From assembly GCA_963682055.1 (NCBI GenBank), contig OY821745.1:4719501-4783500 (forward strand): a stretch of DNA of 64,000 bases, given 5' to 3'. A program made the translations under genes and the position numbers. The notes beneath the pieces were generated by a model that saw only the letters and a list, made by a program, of their open reading frames with translations, was not told the origin of the DNA and made no database searches. The stretch is from Primula veris. Lineage: Eukaryota > Streptophyta > Magnoliopsida > Ericales > Primulaceae. Below, in pieces: positions 45,023-57,683 of this stretch (its first letter is position 1; each line of letters starts with the position of its first letter).

Positions 45023-46319
45023 TTGATGAAACAGAAGTTATAAAATGCCTTCTTTTGGATTCTCTGTTTGGGCTTGGAGATCAAGGAAATATTGTGACAG
45101 GGACTGGAAATTCAAAGCTATAATCGAGTTTATGTGGTCACATCAAGCCTGCTGTTGTGCTGGAAACTGCCAAATACAATACAATCGCACGCATGTCAAA
45201 TCAATCTCCCAGTAGTTCCCTTGAAAGTGCCAATTTTGTTCTCTGGCTTTAGAATTAGGGAAAAAAACGAGATTAGAATTTCAGTTCAATCTCAAGAAGG
45301 TCTATTTTCATCTGAATAATTATATTCATGTGAGGACCTTTCATTAATCTTTCATAAATGTCATTTATAGGTAGCTCAGATTCAACCAGTCTGTTTGCTG
45401 ATTCAGTAATGTTTAAACAGCGTATGCATTATATGAATATTTATTCAGGCGAAACCGCGAAACCAAGGGGTTACATCCTAAATACAGTTTTTTTCACAAG
45501 CCCATAGCTAGTTTTTTTGGAGCAGATTGCTGCATTTGCAGCCATAACATGTATGTATGTACAAGAACGTGAGCATAAAAGTGACGATCAGATTTGTGTT
45601 CACGATCAGTTCATTTACAAGTGAAAGTACATAAACCAAGTTGTTACCAAGCTAAATACGAATGTTTTGACGAACAGTCCAATTCATTTACAGCCCTACG
45701 TAAGTTAGCGTTGGTTGAACAAAATACAGATGCTTTAATCATATATTTGTGATTTCGAGCTATCAATTTACTTTTTTCTCTTGATGGTCCAGCCCACATT
45801 AATCGAGAAACCCGTTTCCCCCATCAAAAATCGCGTTTCCGGTGTTCCGCTTCTTGTTTCCGGTTTCCTATTATTTCACGTGTAAAATTTAGAATTTTCT
45901 TTGGTTTTTCCACGTTTCCGCTTCCGTTTCACCTACGTTGGGTCACAAGTTTATTAAATCCTAGTTTAGACAACCAGGGTTTTTTTATTGTAAGGCATTC
46001 TTTTATCTGTTTTAAGGTTTAAAGGCTCTGCTTAAAAAGATTAAATTTTATGGAGTTGCAGTTTAGTATTTCGTGCAAACGTTCGTTAAGTTTAACCTGA
46101 TCAAATAGACCTTATTTACTGACTTTATCTTTTAGTTAATAATGTTATGACACTCAATTTTTTTTTTGGTACATCGTAAATTCTAATATGACACTCCAGA
46201 TATATGCATGTGTTTACTTCACTATATATATCAGCTATGAGTCAATCTGTTCATTTCTTATAAGCCATTCATATAACTAGTACACAACCTTTTACTTACT
46301 AGAACATCAGATGAAGCCC
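45023..46319. other. pTAC2 3' flank and intergenic DNA
   Basis: The first few hundred bases are probably pTAC2 3' UTR. 45820-45930 is the second copy of the CGTTTCC-rich dispersed repeat. No gene is seen. Confidence 0.5.
45820..45930 (+). repeat. Dispersed repeat (CGTTTCC-rich), copy 2
   Basis: Inverted relative to the copy at 15775-15895; it shares TTTCC(G/C).TTCC(T)ATTATTTCA and GTGTAAAATTT segments. Confidence 0.6.
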
Positions 46320-46896
46320 GAATTTTTCACTGCAAAATTTTTTATTTCACGTACAAACCGTAAATCTGATCTATAAATCGTAACTCTGATATATATACGG
46401 TTTGTTTTTTTTTTTTTGTGAAAAAATCATAAAAAATCTAAAAGTAGTTATACTAGTTAAAAGATGAGTAAAAAAGATTTCAAAGTTATTTTTATTTTAC
46501 TGGTTTTTTTTTTTTTTAAACTTTTATTGCTATTTTTTACAAAAAATGCTACAAAAATAGTAAAATTATACAAATTTAAAATACCACTAATTTGTAGACT
46601 CAATTTCTAACTTATCCAACCATGTTGTATTAATTTTACAATTTTTGTGGTATTGTTTTTTTAAAAAATAGCAATAAAAGTTAAAAACATTAATAAAAAT
46701 CAGTAAAAAAACTAAAAATAACTTTGAATTTTTTATACTCATTTTTTAACTATTATAAATAGTTTTAAATTTTTTATGACTGTTTTAAAAAAAAATCAAA
46801 ATAAAAAAAGACAAACCGCAAATCACCCCAAATCAGATGTACGGTTTGTAGATCAGGCTTACGCGTAAAATAAAAATTTTTGTAATGGAAAAATTC
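46320..46896. mobile_element. Foldback MITE abutting plastid DNA
   Basis: The arms run inward from GAATTTTTC and its complement GAAAAATTC. The left arm TTTATTTCACGTACAAACCG pairs with CGGTTTGTAGATCAGGC...ACGCGTAAAATAAA on the right, and long inner AT-rich arms also pair. The right end coincides with the last base pairs of rpl20 similarity. No clear target duplication is seen. Confidence 0.7.
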
Positions 46897-47165
46897 TATC
46901 TCTATCTCGATTAGCCGAAACCAAAGATCTTATTTTCTGTTGAGTAATAGTTCGAGTAAGTCTTGAATGAGCCCCTCGAAAGCTTGAGGCAAATAAACGA
47001 ATTTTTGTTCGACGTCTCCGAGCTATATATCCCCGTCTAATTCTGGTCATTGAATAAATGCAATTTTGAAGAATCGATTAACGAATGGATCTACTTTCTT
47101 TCCGTTTTCCTATTTCCCTTCCTCATCGGGGAAGACGAAGAAATCTTTTTTTATTTAACCTGGTT
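46895..47165 (-). pseudogene. rpl20: Nuclear plastid DNA: rpl20 5' part and upstream spacer
   Basis: From an ATG at 47050 the minus strand encodes the N-terminal 52 residues of plastid ribosomal protein L20 ([20 protein letters not shown], then [20 protein letters not shown]). The similarity stops abruptly at 46895, and the remaining codons are unrelated. The upstream part (47051 to about 47165) resembles the plastid spacer before rpl20. It is truncated and, being nuclear, is not expected to be expressed. Confidence 0.9.
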
Positions 47166-47224
47166 ATTTATGTTGACTACTTTTTTATCATAATTTGATC
47201 ATAATAATTTTTCTCATAGTCATT

Positions 47225-47465
47225 TTTACTCTATCCTCCCGGAGTTCATTCTCCGAGGAACTTAAATTTAGATATGGTAGTCCCCATGGTATACCAAAAA
47301 AAGGTTGAGGGCTTAGCCGTATGAGGTAGGAAACTTTCAAGTACGGTTCTAAGGGAAGGAATTGACCAGCCTATTCCGACCGGGGAGAACAGGCCATTCG
47401 ACAGGGAGATTCTGAAATAGCAGAAGCTTGGTTCGATCAAGCCGCCGAATATTGGAAGATGCAAG
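47225..47465 (+). pseudogene. ycf3: Nuclear plastid DNA: ycf3 intron end and exon fragment
   Basis: 47290-47360 carries a group II intron domain V-like segment (GCCGTATGAGGTAGGAAACT, then CAAGTACGGTTCT). It is followed by a ycf3 (PSI assembly factor) coding piece translating as [20 protein letters not shown] and AAEYWK up to about 47462. After that the similarity ends. rpl20 and ycf3 are far apart in plastid genomes, so this is a joined or rearranged insertion. Confidence 0.85.
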
Positions 47466-47469
47466 CAGA

Positions 47470-50453
47470 ATTTAGGTAGAGTGGCATTTTGGTCAAATTA
47501 GCAGTGAGAGTATAAAATCTTAGTGTCTTATGAGAAAACATCACATCAACTCATCAACCCATCATGTTAGAGTGAAAATAAAGAAAATAACATCATCTAA
47601 GATGCTTAACTAATTAAATATAGTTTTATTTTAGATTACAATGAACTTGATCAAATTTGAGATGCATAAATGTTCTGCATTTCAATCAAACTGGTTGACT
47701 GATTCCTCACTTTATTTACTTATATATTTATAGTCAAATTAAGGAAAGGAGTCAAGTTGTGATCCAAGACTCCCAAGTGGTGAATATATTGGGAGAAAAC
47801 ATTATCCTGAAAATACAGCCTAGCATGTACTGCATAGTACGTACTTCTGGTATTCAATATATCTCACCCAGCTTAATTTACAGATATATTGTCATCTTTG
47901 TTTACATATGTATTATGTGCAAAAAGTATAGGGTAAATAAAATGAAGACAAATTTTCAATTGCATGCCACACCAACTCCACAAAATATATTTAGAGCATT
48001 CCTAATTATACCTATTTATCTACAAAGTTATATATTTATTTATTTATTGCTACTCATCAGTCTTGTTACGGTACCATATAAGCTAATTTTTTTTTGGAAT
48101 TATACCATTCCTCTTTACATTGAGAGAGGTTTTGTAAAATTTCTAAATGCGACCCACTAGTAAACAAAACCCCATATATCTGTCTTCTTCATCATTAGTC
48201 TGTTTTCTTTCCGTCTCTCTATAATTTCACACAATATCTGATTTCGGGGATTTTGACACTCATGTTTAATAAACAATTTGTTTTAGTAAATTACTAACTC
48301 TAATTCACTATTTCTATTTCCTCGTTTCTATGCCAATCTTGCATATAAATATGTAGCAAAACTATCCTCGCCTACATTTTTACCCTAACCTTAATTTAAT
48401 CTAATCATTGATTCTCAGCCTAATAAAAGCTTTGTTTGCATACAATACAAATAACTTATCTTTCATTGATGTATGTTTCGGATTAAAGCTATAAGTAGAG
48501 ATCCAAAAATTGAAGATGTGATTGTAACATTGAGTTAAAATCTCCATATATATACATATTCATAGAAGTGGAAAGATACTGAAAAATAAAATAAAATAAA
48601 AAAGTAATTATAAAAATAGTATTATTTTATTTAGATATATATGAGTTTATATATGAACCAATGTGCAACTTATAGAATTATAGGCTTATAAAGCTATATA
48701 AGCTTATATTTATATAGAAGATTTATACCTACTAATGAGAATGCTCTCATAGAACTTATATATGGCCTGTTTGATTATATTTATAGTCTAGGTGTTTTCT
48801 GGATTGTTTGGTTCTTGCTTTTGAGCTCAGCTTACGACTTATTTTCTGTTAATTTTTTCTCTTTCTATATGCCTGACCTAAAGTAAGTCACCAGCCTATT
48901 TGCATTCAGTAATTTTTATCAGCAATTCTGGTTCCCTTTAGCAATTCAGTAATTCTATCTGCAATTAAAAGGTGTAAAATCCAATTTTTTCGCTTATTGC
49001 AAAATTAGTCATTGGTTAACAATCAAGACATTGATGTAGTAAAACCAAAATTTGGAAAACCAGTTGGAGGCGAAATTTCAAAGACAATGAGAAAGGTATA
49101 TTACCACATGTTAATTATAAACACGATAATGTGATTTTCTTCATCACTAAGAAAACATTAGTTTGGTGACAGCAGTACAACCACCACATTTTCATAATAG
49201 ATAGAAAAAAGTCATTTTTTGTTAGTTTATGAATTACATGCTCAAAAACACAACATGAACACACATTAACACGTAGATGTAAAGAGTTAAGAAAGTGATG
49301 TTTTTCAAGTATTAAACATAACGTTTTTCCTCACATTCTAGGTTATTGTAGGCCTCTTATCAAACTTGTTCTTATTGATTCTGATATCTTGTAATTACTT
49401 TACCGTTTATGTGAACGGAATGGCCAACATGAGGGTTTGACCCATATAAAGATTTCTATTTTGGTTTAATACAAGTTGAGCCTGTGTTGATTAAAAAAAA
49501 AAAGAGTGAGAAAAAGATTGAAAAAAACACCGTTAGCGTGAAAGAGTACATAAGACTTGAATAAGCTTGTTATTACTAGGTACTTATATTCAGTATATTC
49601 ATTTTCATCTACATATAATAATGTTTCAAAAAAATAAAAATAAATCCCTCATATGGGTGTTAATTGTTACACAAAGTAGTTGTCTAATGTGGACTCGAAA
49701 CCAAAACGCATGAGCAAATATAAGTCTCTTTGTAAACAAGATAATTAATATTGGATACTAAATAAACACACAAGCAGACGGTGAAGTTTATTAATTTACC
49801 CTGTAGACTAGATTAATTTGTTCTAAAGTATTATTTTTATTCATATGGTCATGATCATGTGTCATACTACTATCCATTATTGATCATGTCAATTTCCCTT
49901 TTTTCTCCAACTAGACTCGGAAACTGGTTCAAAATTCTCCAAATAAAAAGTGCTAATGAGAGCTTAAGTGCATTTATTGAATAAGTGATCTGTTTAATCT
50001 GGTAGTAAATCATGCAGGATATTTGTTTCAGAAAAAAAGAAGATCATGCAGGATATGGACAAAATATGTCTATCAAACTAAACATCGATTGGATATAATT
50101 CACAAATCACAATGATCATTTGTAGTTCAAATTACTCACATGTAGACCAGATATATTTCAGTCAATCCATATATCTAGATATAGCTAGTACCTAAAGAAA
50201 TTCGGTATATTAGTAGTCTTTTCACTTTTGTAGCTTCCTTTGAGACTGTCATGCTTTTTCTTTTAAATAACAAAAGCATTTATAGATAAAGTAAACAAAA
50301 AAATAAAGTTTATATGGCTTTAGTGTCCAGCCAGCCCTGAGAAGATAGTCCAAGAATGACCTAAATAATTTAGGTGGACATTACAGATTTTGGTCCCTCC
50401 ATTTTCTATATCCGTTATATTTTGTTCATTGATCATCAGTTGGTCACTCAGTT
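47470..50453. other. Intergenic region without recognised genes
   Basis: AT-rich. A short segment near 48780-48880 resembles the TGTTTGG-type MITE ends seen elsewhere. 50380-50453 (TTTGGTCCCTCC..., TTGGTCACTCAG) looks like part of an older repeat into which the gypsy element inserted. Confidence 0.5.
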
Positions 50454-50458
50454 TTTTT

Positions 50459-51149
50459 TGCGAGGGAATGTTGACACCCCCTCGTCCGGGGCAATACCAT
50501 CACCACAGCATGTTACCCGGGTCTGTCAACCATAGGCCACGTAACACCCCGGATCTGGATGGATCGGTCTGTGACCACGCCGGCCTAGGAAGCGTATCAA
50601 GTACGCTTCCCCAATTAATGTTGCTGCTCCCTGGGGGGACCCTTTATATGTTTCATCGACGTGGCCCAATCACAGGCCAGCCCCTGTGGGCCCCGGAAAA
50701 GGACAGTAGCCTTGTCAGAGTCATAAATGACTCTGACGCCGTTGGATCAACACTTGACAGTACAGTGATCCAAGGGCTAATACACATCTGATCACACTAT
50801 AAATACCCCCACTAATACCACTTAGAGGGGGACGCACAAATATAGAGAGGAGAGATAAAGCTGAAATCACCCGGACCGCCTAAATACGACATCTGACAGC
50901 CGACACCACAAGTTGTAACCGGCCCGATCCCTCACCTTTAATTATATTCCTACTTTCAGTCCCCACTAATACTGACTTGATCGTTGGAGAGAGAAAACCT
51001 AGTTCCAACCCCGGGCCCCTGTTCGTTTCTTGTGCAGGCACGAAGAGCGCCTCGTCACCGAAGCAGACACAATCCACAACAGACACCTCGGAAGATCGGA
51101 GCCGACGCGAATTGATTAAGCCGAGCTTGGAAGAAAATCAGGCTCGCCA
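50459..51149 (+). repeat. 5' LTR of the Tat element
   Basis: 691 bp, beginning TGCGAGGGAATG (one G short of the 3' LTR's TGGCGAGG) and ending CAGGCTCGCCA. It has a TATAAATA box at 50798-50805. Confidence 0.95.
50798..50805 (+). promoter_or_regulatory. TATA box of the 5' LTR
   Basis: TATAAATA followed by CCCCCAC, conserved in both LTRs and the relic LTR. Confidence 0.75.
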
Positions 51150-51150
51150 A

Positions 51151-51166
51151 TTGGCGCCGTCTGTGG
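51151..51166 (+). promoter_or_regulatory. Primer-binding site
   Basis: TTGGCGCCGTCTGTGG starts two bases after the 5' LTR. This is the primer-site sequence commonly found in plant gypsy elements; the tRNA was not identified. Confidence 0.75.
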
Positions 51167-51214
51167 AAATTGTTTAGAACGTGTTAGCTCTGACATCCCG
51201 TCCTAATAGAAAAC

Positions 51215-54200
51215 ATGTCTGGCAATAACCGATTCGACACCCCGTCGTCTCGACACACCCCCGTTCTTGGGATGCCCAGGACGCTCTCTTTCGGAGAGAC
51301 CCCGAGAACCGCGTCCACAAGGGATCCCGCCCCCTTAACGGCAATACCTGCGACGCCCCGATCACGGACCGAGCTGACAGAGATGATGCTCGATGTCCAC
51401 GAGAAGGAGCTCGTCGCGCTTGCTGCCCAGAAGGCATTGATAGCCACGCTGATGGCACCGGAGCCCGAGCCCGTCATCCAAGACGAAAGCCAAGTCGAAC
51501 CGGTCCTCCGACCCACTAAAAGCGTGATGTCCCAGTTGGGACCCCACCGACGACCCCCCCCTAGAGACTCCCAGAGAGCCAACTAGGGGTGAGGAGTCGG
51601 AGCGCTTTCACGAAGGGAATTCTCGTCGAGGCGACGAGAGAAGCGTGCACTCACGAATACGCTGGCCAGATGACAGTTATGGATCACAGCCAGAGTCGAG
51701 TCGTGCATGAACTGAAAAGCCTCCTTGAAGACGGAGACGCAACCGCCGCGCTGGCAGAGATCAAGCTGCCGACGAAGCAGCGTTGAAAATCGTTGCATCC
51801 ACCCGTAGCACCCCGTTCTCAGACGAAATAGAGTACAGCGCACCCCCCGGAAATTTCACTGCCCCCGTTCTCCAAGTCTTCAATGCGGATTCTGATCCGG
51901 AAGCTCACCTCCGGCACTATCGTTACCAGATGAATCACTGGTCCCACCTCGATCGGCTTATGTGCAAATGCTTCCCCGCCAGCCTGGGGAGGTTGGCAAG
52001 TAAATGGTTCCAGTCTCTGCCTGCCAACTCCATTCACTGTTGGGATGACCTCGCCTATGACTTTGCACACCGGTTTATCAACTTGAAAGAAAGGGTTGCC
52101 CAACCGGAACAATTGTACCAAGTTAGGGCCCAACCTAAAGAGACCCTCGAGAGTTATGATAATCGGTTCTGGCAGAAGCACGCGGAGTGCGTCGACTGCC
52201 CCGATTCTACTGCCATAGCTGCCTTTAGGCAGAACATGATCGAAGGGAGCAGGATCCGCAACGAAATGATAGCAACCCCTTCGAGCACGGTTTCTCAACT
52301 CCGATCACTGATAAAGCAGCATGTCGATATAGAGAAGGACATGAGATCTGCTGGGGCAAGTCGTTCGGTCGCCAGCATCGAGCAGCCCCGTGAGAGAACC
52401 GTCTCGAGAAGCACCCGGAGAGATCGCCCCATAGCGGAAAGGATGGGGAGACCTCGTATGGTAGAGAGCCCGCAACTGGCCCCCAAGAGGAGAAGAGAGG
52501 AGCCCCGTCGCAATGGCCCTACGGTACCGGGAATTGCCTACTCTACCACCTTTCGTCTCCTGTTGACCGACCTGCTTGGCGAAATCGAGAACGAGCCGTT
52601 CTTCTCCTGGCCCCTCCCACTCCGGAACGAACCAGCCCGAGGGCCTAATGATAAATTCTGTGACTATCACAGAGGCCATGGCCACAATACCAACGAGTGT
52701 CATGGTCTGAAGGCGAGGCTCGAAGGATGGGTACGAGATGGCTTGATGAATAAATACTTCAAGACTCGAAGGGACTCCGATCAAGGTCGAGAAGGGGCCG
52801 ACGAGAGGCAACAGGACCTGCCCCCACTGGTGATGACCTGTCAGGTTATCCACTCCGGACCGAAGAAGCCCAACCCTAGTGGAGTCGAGAGGGCTGAGGC
52901 CCGTGAGGCCGCGATGAAGCAGCATGTCTGCCTCGCCGAAAGACCGAACCCAAGAAAGAAATGTAAGCACGATACCAGGCTGGACCTCAGCTTCACTAAC
53001 TTCGACCTAGTAGGGGTAGATCTGCCCCATAATGATTCCCTTGCTATCACTGCCCAAGTTGGTCATTGCGCGGTGGGACGAATCCTCGTCGATCAGGGGG
53101 CATCGGTGAATATACTCTTTGAAGACCTCTTCCAAAAGATGGGGCTGACGGAGAGGCAGCTAGATACAAACACCCCTCCTCTGTACGGATTCAACTCTGA
53201 GGCTGTCCAGCCCAGAGGGAACATAACCTTGCCTGTTAAAACAGGAAACAAGGTTATGAGGGTGGAGTTCACGGTGGTGGACGTCCCCTCCGTTTACAAC
53301 GTCATATTAGGGCGTGCGTGGCTTCACGAGATAGAAGGCGTCTCCTCCACTCTGCACCAGAAGGTCAAGTACCCAACTGTGCATGGAGTCGAGACCATAT
53401 CGGGAAACCAAAAGGTCTCGAGAAGCTGTGCCATGGCCGTGTACTCCGGCAATAAACCGGCTCCGGTTCAGAGTGCTATGAATATAGAAGTCGAGGATCC
53501 CAAGCTGCTGAGGGAACTGAACAAGAAGATGGGACCGGAGGCTGAAGAAAAGGTAGAAGGAGGTTTGCTGAAGGTCCAGATCCCGGGGTACGACGATGAT
53601 CACTTTTTTATGGTGGGTGCGAGGCTGAGCGAGCCCGAGACCGCAGATCTCGTTGAGCTCCTGCTTCAGTACCTCGACAACTTCGCGTGGTCTCCGTGTG
53701 AAATGCCGGGTATCAGTCCCGACCTCGCCTGCCATAAGTTGAACGTCAACCCGGACGCGAAGCCCGTGATGCAAAAGGGGCGCCGCGTTAGTCCGGAGCA
53801 TGCCGATGCCATAAACGAGGAAGTACAAAAGCTTCTGCTAGCTGGAGCCATCAGGGAAATCTTTTACCCTAGATGGCTCGCTAACCCCGTGGTGGTCCCT
53901 AAAAAGAACGGAAAGCTGCGTGTGTGCATCGATTACACGAGCCTTAACCGGGCCTGTCCAAAGGATCCCTTCCCTTTGCCTAAAATTGATCAGATAGTGG
54001 ACTCCACCGCTGGAGCCGCCAGAATGAGCTTCCTGGACGCCTGCTCCGGCTACCACTAAATACCCATGTCGGAGGCTGACCAAGAAAAAACCACCTTCAT
54101 AACCCCAAGGGGGAATTACTGTTACAAGGTGATGCCATTTGGGCTTAAGAACGCCGGGGCGACATATCAGAGAATGGTCACCAAGATATTCGCTAAGAGC

Positions 54201-56788
54201 ATAGGCCGGAGCATGGAGGTCTATATCGACGACATGGTTGTAAAAAGCACCCAGGAGGACGACCACCTGTCTGACCTAAGAGAGGCGTTCGAAACAATCC
54301 GAAAGCATGGCCTGAAGCTCAACGCCTCTAAGTGCGCCTTCGGGGTTGGTGCCGGGAAGTTCCTAGGGTTCATGGTAACCCATCGCGGTATAGAGGCGAA
54401 CCCGGCCCAAATCTCTGCCTTGAAGGACCTTAGAACCCCTGAAAAGAGGAAGGACGTACAAAAGTTAGCCGGAATGGCCGCTGCCCTCAACCGGTTTATT
54501 GCCCGGTTCGGGGATCGATGCAAGCCATTCTTTACGGCTCTAAAGGCTCAGAAGAAGTTCGAATGGAATGATGAATGCCGGAGCGCGTTCACGGAGCTGG
54601 CGAACTACCTCGGAAGCGTGCCGCTACTGGCCAAGCCCGACACCGGTGACGTCCTTGCCCTATACCTTGCCGTGTCCGAGATAGCCATTAGCGCCGTCCT
54701 CATCAAAGAGATCGGCAGGGAGCAAAGGCCAATCTATTACGTGAGCAAAACCCTCCTTGACGCCGAGGCTAGGTATATGCCCCTAGAAAAGCTCGTCCTG
54801 GCACTCGTTATGGCATCGCGAAAACTGGCCCATTACTTCTCGGCACACAGTATCGTGGTGTATACGGATCAGCCCATTCGGGAAATACTCCAGAAGGGAG
54901 ACCTGTCTCGACGTATGACGAAGTGGGCTTGCCACCTGAACGCGTACGACATCCGGTACGAGCCACGAACGTCCGTCAAGGGGCAGGCCCTGGCCGACTT
55001 TGTGGCAGAATTCACCGGAACGACCATGTCCCCCAGTATCGAGGAGCGTGCCCAAGGAACGTGGACCTTGCATACCGACGGAGCTGCCAATAAAAAGGGA
55101 TCAGGCCTCGGGGTGGTACTCCAGTCCCCATAGGGTGATGTAATCGAGAAGTCAATCCAGCTTGGCTTTCGAGCCACCAATAACGAGTCGGAGTACGAAG
55201 CCGTGATCGTAGGCCTAAAAATGGCCTGAAGCCTCGGAATCAAGAAGATACTGGTGCACACTGACTCCCAGTTAGTCAGTAGCCAAATCAGCGGTGAGTT
55301 TCAGACGAAGGACGAAAGGATGGCAAGCTACGTGGCCATCGCCTCCGGAATACTCCAAAGCTTCGAGTATCGGGAAATCATCAACATCAACAGAAATGAG
55401 AACACCCACGCCGATGCACTAGCAACCCTAGCCTCGGCCATGAGTGATAAAAAAGAGCGAGCCATCACCGTAGAATACGTCCCTTCGCCTAGCATCGAAG
55501 CAAAGGCAAGAGTTAACGTAGTGACTGACCTCCCATCAGAACCGAGCTGGATGGACCCCATCATCGAGTACCACCGCACCGGAGACCTCCCCGAAGATAA
55601 GAAAGATGCTGAAAAGATAAGAAGAAAGGCACTGGGGTTCTGGTTGGCTCCCTGCGATAAACTTTATAAAAGGTCGTTCTCCGGGCCCTATCTGCTCTGC
55701 ATCCATCCTGATATGGTGGTAAGGGTCATGGAAGAAATTCACGAAGGAACATGTGGGAGTCACACCGGGGGCAGGTCGCTAGCCAACCGAGCCTTGACCC
55801 ACGGATATTGGTGGCCTCTCATGCAGAAGGACTCCCAAGCATTCGTGCTCAGGTGTGAGAAGTGTCAGAGATACGCGCCCATATCTCGAGCCCCGGCCCA
55901 AAAAATGAGCAGCGTGACCTCGCCTTGGCCCTTCGCCCAATGGGGCATGGACATCGTCGGACCATTCCCTCGGGCCCCGGGGGGGAAAAAGTTCCTCCTC
56001 ATGGTCACCGACTACTTCTCGAAGTGGGTAGAAGTCGTGGCATTAGCAAAGATAACGGAGGCCGAGGTGATCAGGTTCCTCTGGAGAGATGTGATCACAC
56101 GATTTGGAATCCCGTACTCAATAGTCGCAGATAATGGGGGCCAGTTCACCGGAGCTAAATTAAAAGCGATGTACGCGAAGTACCACATCAAAAGCTATTA
56201 TTTCACCCCTTCATATCCCCAGAGAAACGGACAAGCTGAGGTGTCGAATAAGACCGTTCTCGACGGAATAAAAAAGAGGCTAGACGAGTCCAAAGGACGA
56301 TGTGCCGATGAACTGCAGCACGTCCTACGGGCCTACCGAACGACGAGAAGACGGGGCACCCAACAAACCCCTATAGCCTCACCTACGGGATGGAAGCTAT
56401 CTTCCCGTTAGAAATCGGGCTCCCCTCTCTCAGAACCGACATGGTGGAGAACGGACTGAACGAAAAAATGATGGGGCTCGAGCTCGAATATGCTGAAGAA
56501 CGACGAGAAGTTGCGGCCATCCGTAATGCCAAATATAAGAACGAACTGGGACGTTCCTATAACAAAAGAGTGAACGCCAGACGTTTTCAAGACGAAGACC
56601 TCGTATTACGGAAAGTAAACAACAACACGAGAGTACAGTCCGACGGCAAGTTAGGCCCCAACTGGGAAGGCCCATATCGAATCCTCGGCGCAGTTGGGAA
56701 CGGGGCCTACCTGTTGGGTCGCCTTCCCAATGACGTCCCGGTGGATCGACCTTGGAACGTCAACAACCTGAGGAAGTACTACCAGTAG
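51215..56788 (+). pseudogene. Broken gag-pol polyprotein of the Tat element
   Basis: Gag starts MSGNNRFDTPSS at 51215. The frame shifts at a run of eight C (51554-51561) and then meets TGA at 51708 and 51726. The frame is then open from 51783: gag core (about 51870-52350), a CDYHRGHGHNTNEC zinc-binding segment (about 52655), protease with VDQGASVNIL (about 53090), and reverse transcriptase with YIDDMVVKS (about 54222). TAA at 54057 replaces an expected Gln codon. RNase H covers about 54600-55010. The archaeal-type RNase H starts LHTDGAANKKGSGLGVVLQS and is broken by TAG at 55131 and TGA at 55227. Integrase has its His/Cys finger (about 55735-55870) and Asp, Asp, Glu residues in MDIVGPF, ADNGGQF and GQAEVSN. 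A one-base loss near 56365 shifts the frame; the rest runs to 56788. It cannot yield full proteins without suppression. Confidence 0.93.
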
Positions 56789-56905
56789 GCCGCGACCTTT
56801 GCGTTTTGATGTAAATAAAAATATGATGTAAATATGCCTGAGGGCTTCATGAATGAAATTGTTGTCATCTCACAATTACCCCGTTTTATCTTTACTTATA
56901 TTATA

Positions 56906-57420
56906 CAAGTGTTTCAGAACACCCGAGCCTATACGGCACCCCGATTTATATTTATTTGAATTTTTCAGTTCATTTGAATCTTTCAAGTGTTTCAGAACAC
57001 CCGAGCCTATACGGCACTCCGGCTATATTTATTTGAATTTTTCAGTTCATTTAAATCTTACACGTGTTTCAGAACACCCGAGCCTATACGGCACTCCGGC
57101 TTATATTTATTTGAATTTTTCAGTTCATTTGAATCTTTCAAGTGTTTCAGAACACCCGAGCCTATACGGCACCCCGGCTATATTTATTTGAATTTTTCAG
57201 TTCATTTAAATCTTACACGTGTTTCAGAACACCCGAGCCTATACGGCACCCCGGCTATATTTATTTGAATTTTTCAGTTCATTTAAATCTTACACGTGTT
57301 TCAGAACACCCGAGCCTATACGGCATCCCGGCTATATTTATTTGAATTTTCCAGTTCATTTAAATTACACAAGTGTCTCAGAACACCCGAGCCTATACGG
57401 CACCCCGGTTTCTATTTAAA
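56906..57420 (+). repeat. 77-bp tandem repeat block, about 7 units
   Basis: Units start at about 56906, 56984, 57061, 57139, 57216, 57293 and 57370, each with GTGTTTCAGAACACCCGAGC, CTATACGGCA and a TTTATTTGAATTTTTCAG part. It lies directly after integrase, in the 3' untranslated part of the element. ORFs across it are repeat artefacts. Confidence 0.95.
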
Positions 57421-57683
57421 ATGAGTGTGAGTTATGGGTTCATTTAAATTTTTCAGTTGTGTTAATTCGAGTTGTGTGTTATGTAAAATGAGTGTCCCGA
57501 TGCCGGAGCATAAGGGCACACTCATTGGGAGCACATACATAAACGGAACACACTATAGAAGTAAAAAACAGAAATAAACACAAGTCCAAAGGCCAAAATT
57601 GTTTTCATTAATCAAAAGCTATTACAAGCTAAAGTGCAGAAAGAAGATTACATCGAAAACAAAATAAAGAACTACAAAAAGCC

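Noticed and set aside
51819..54266. Minus-strand ORFs opposite gag-pol (for example 221 and 173 residues)
   Set aside because: They are shadows of the gag-pol frame, with no domains of their own.
56853..57419. Repeating ORFs and a CRISPR-like regular array
   Set aside because: The 77-bp units are directly adjacent without unique spacers, in a plant retrotransposon 3' region.
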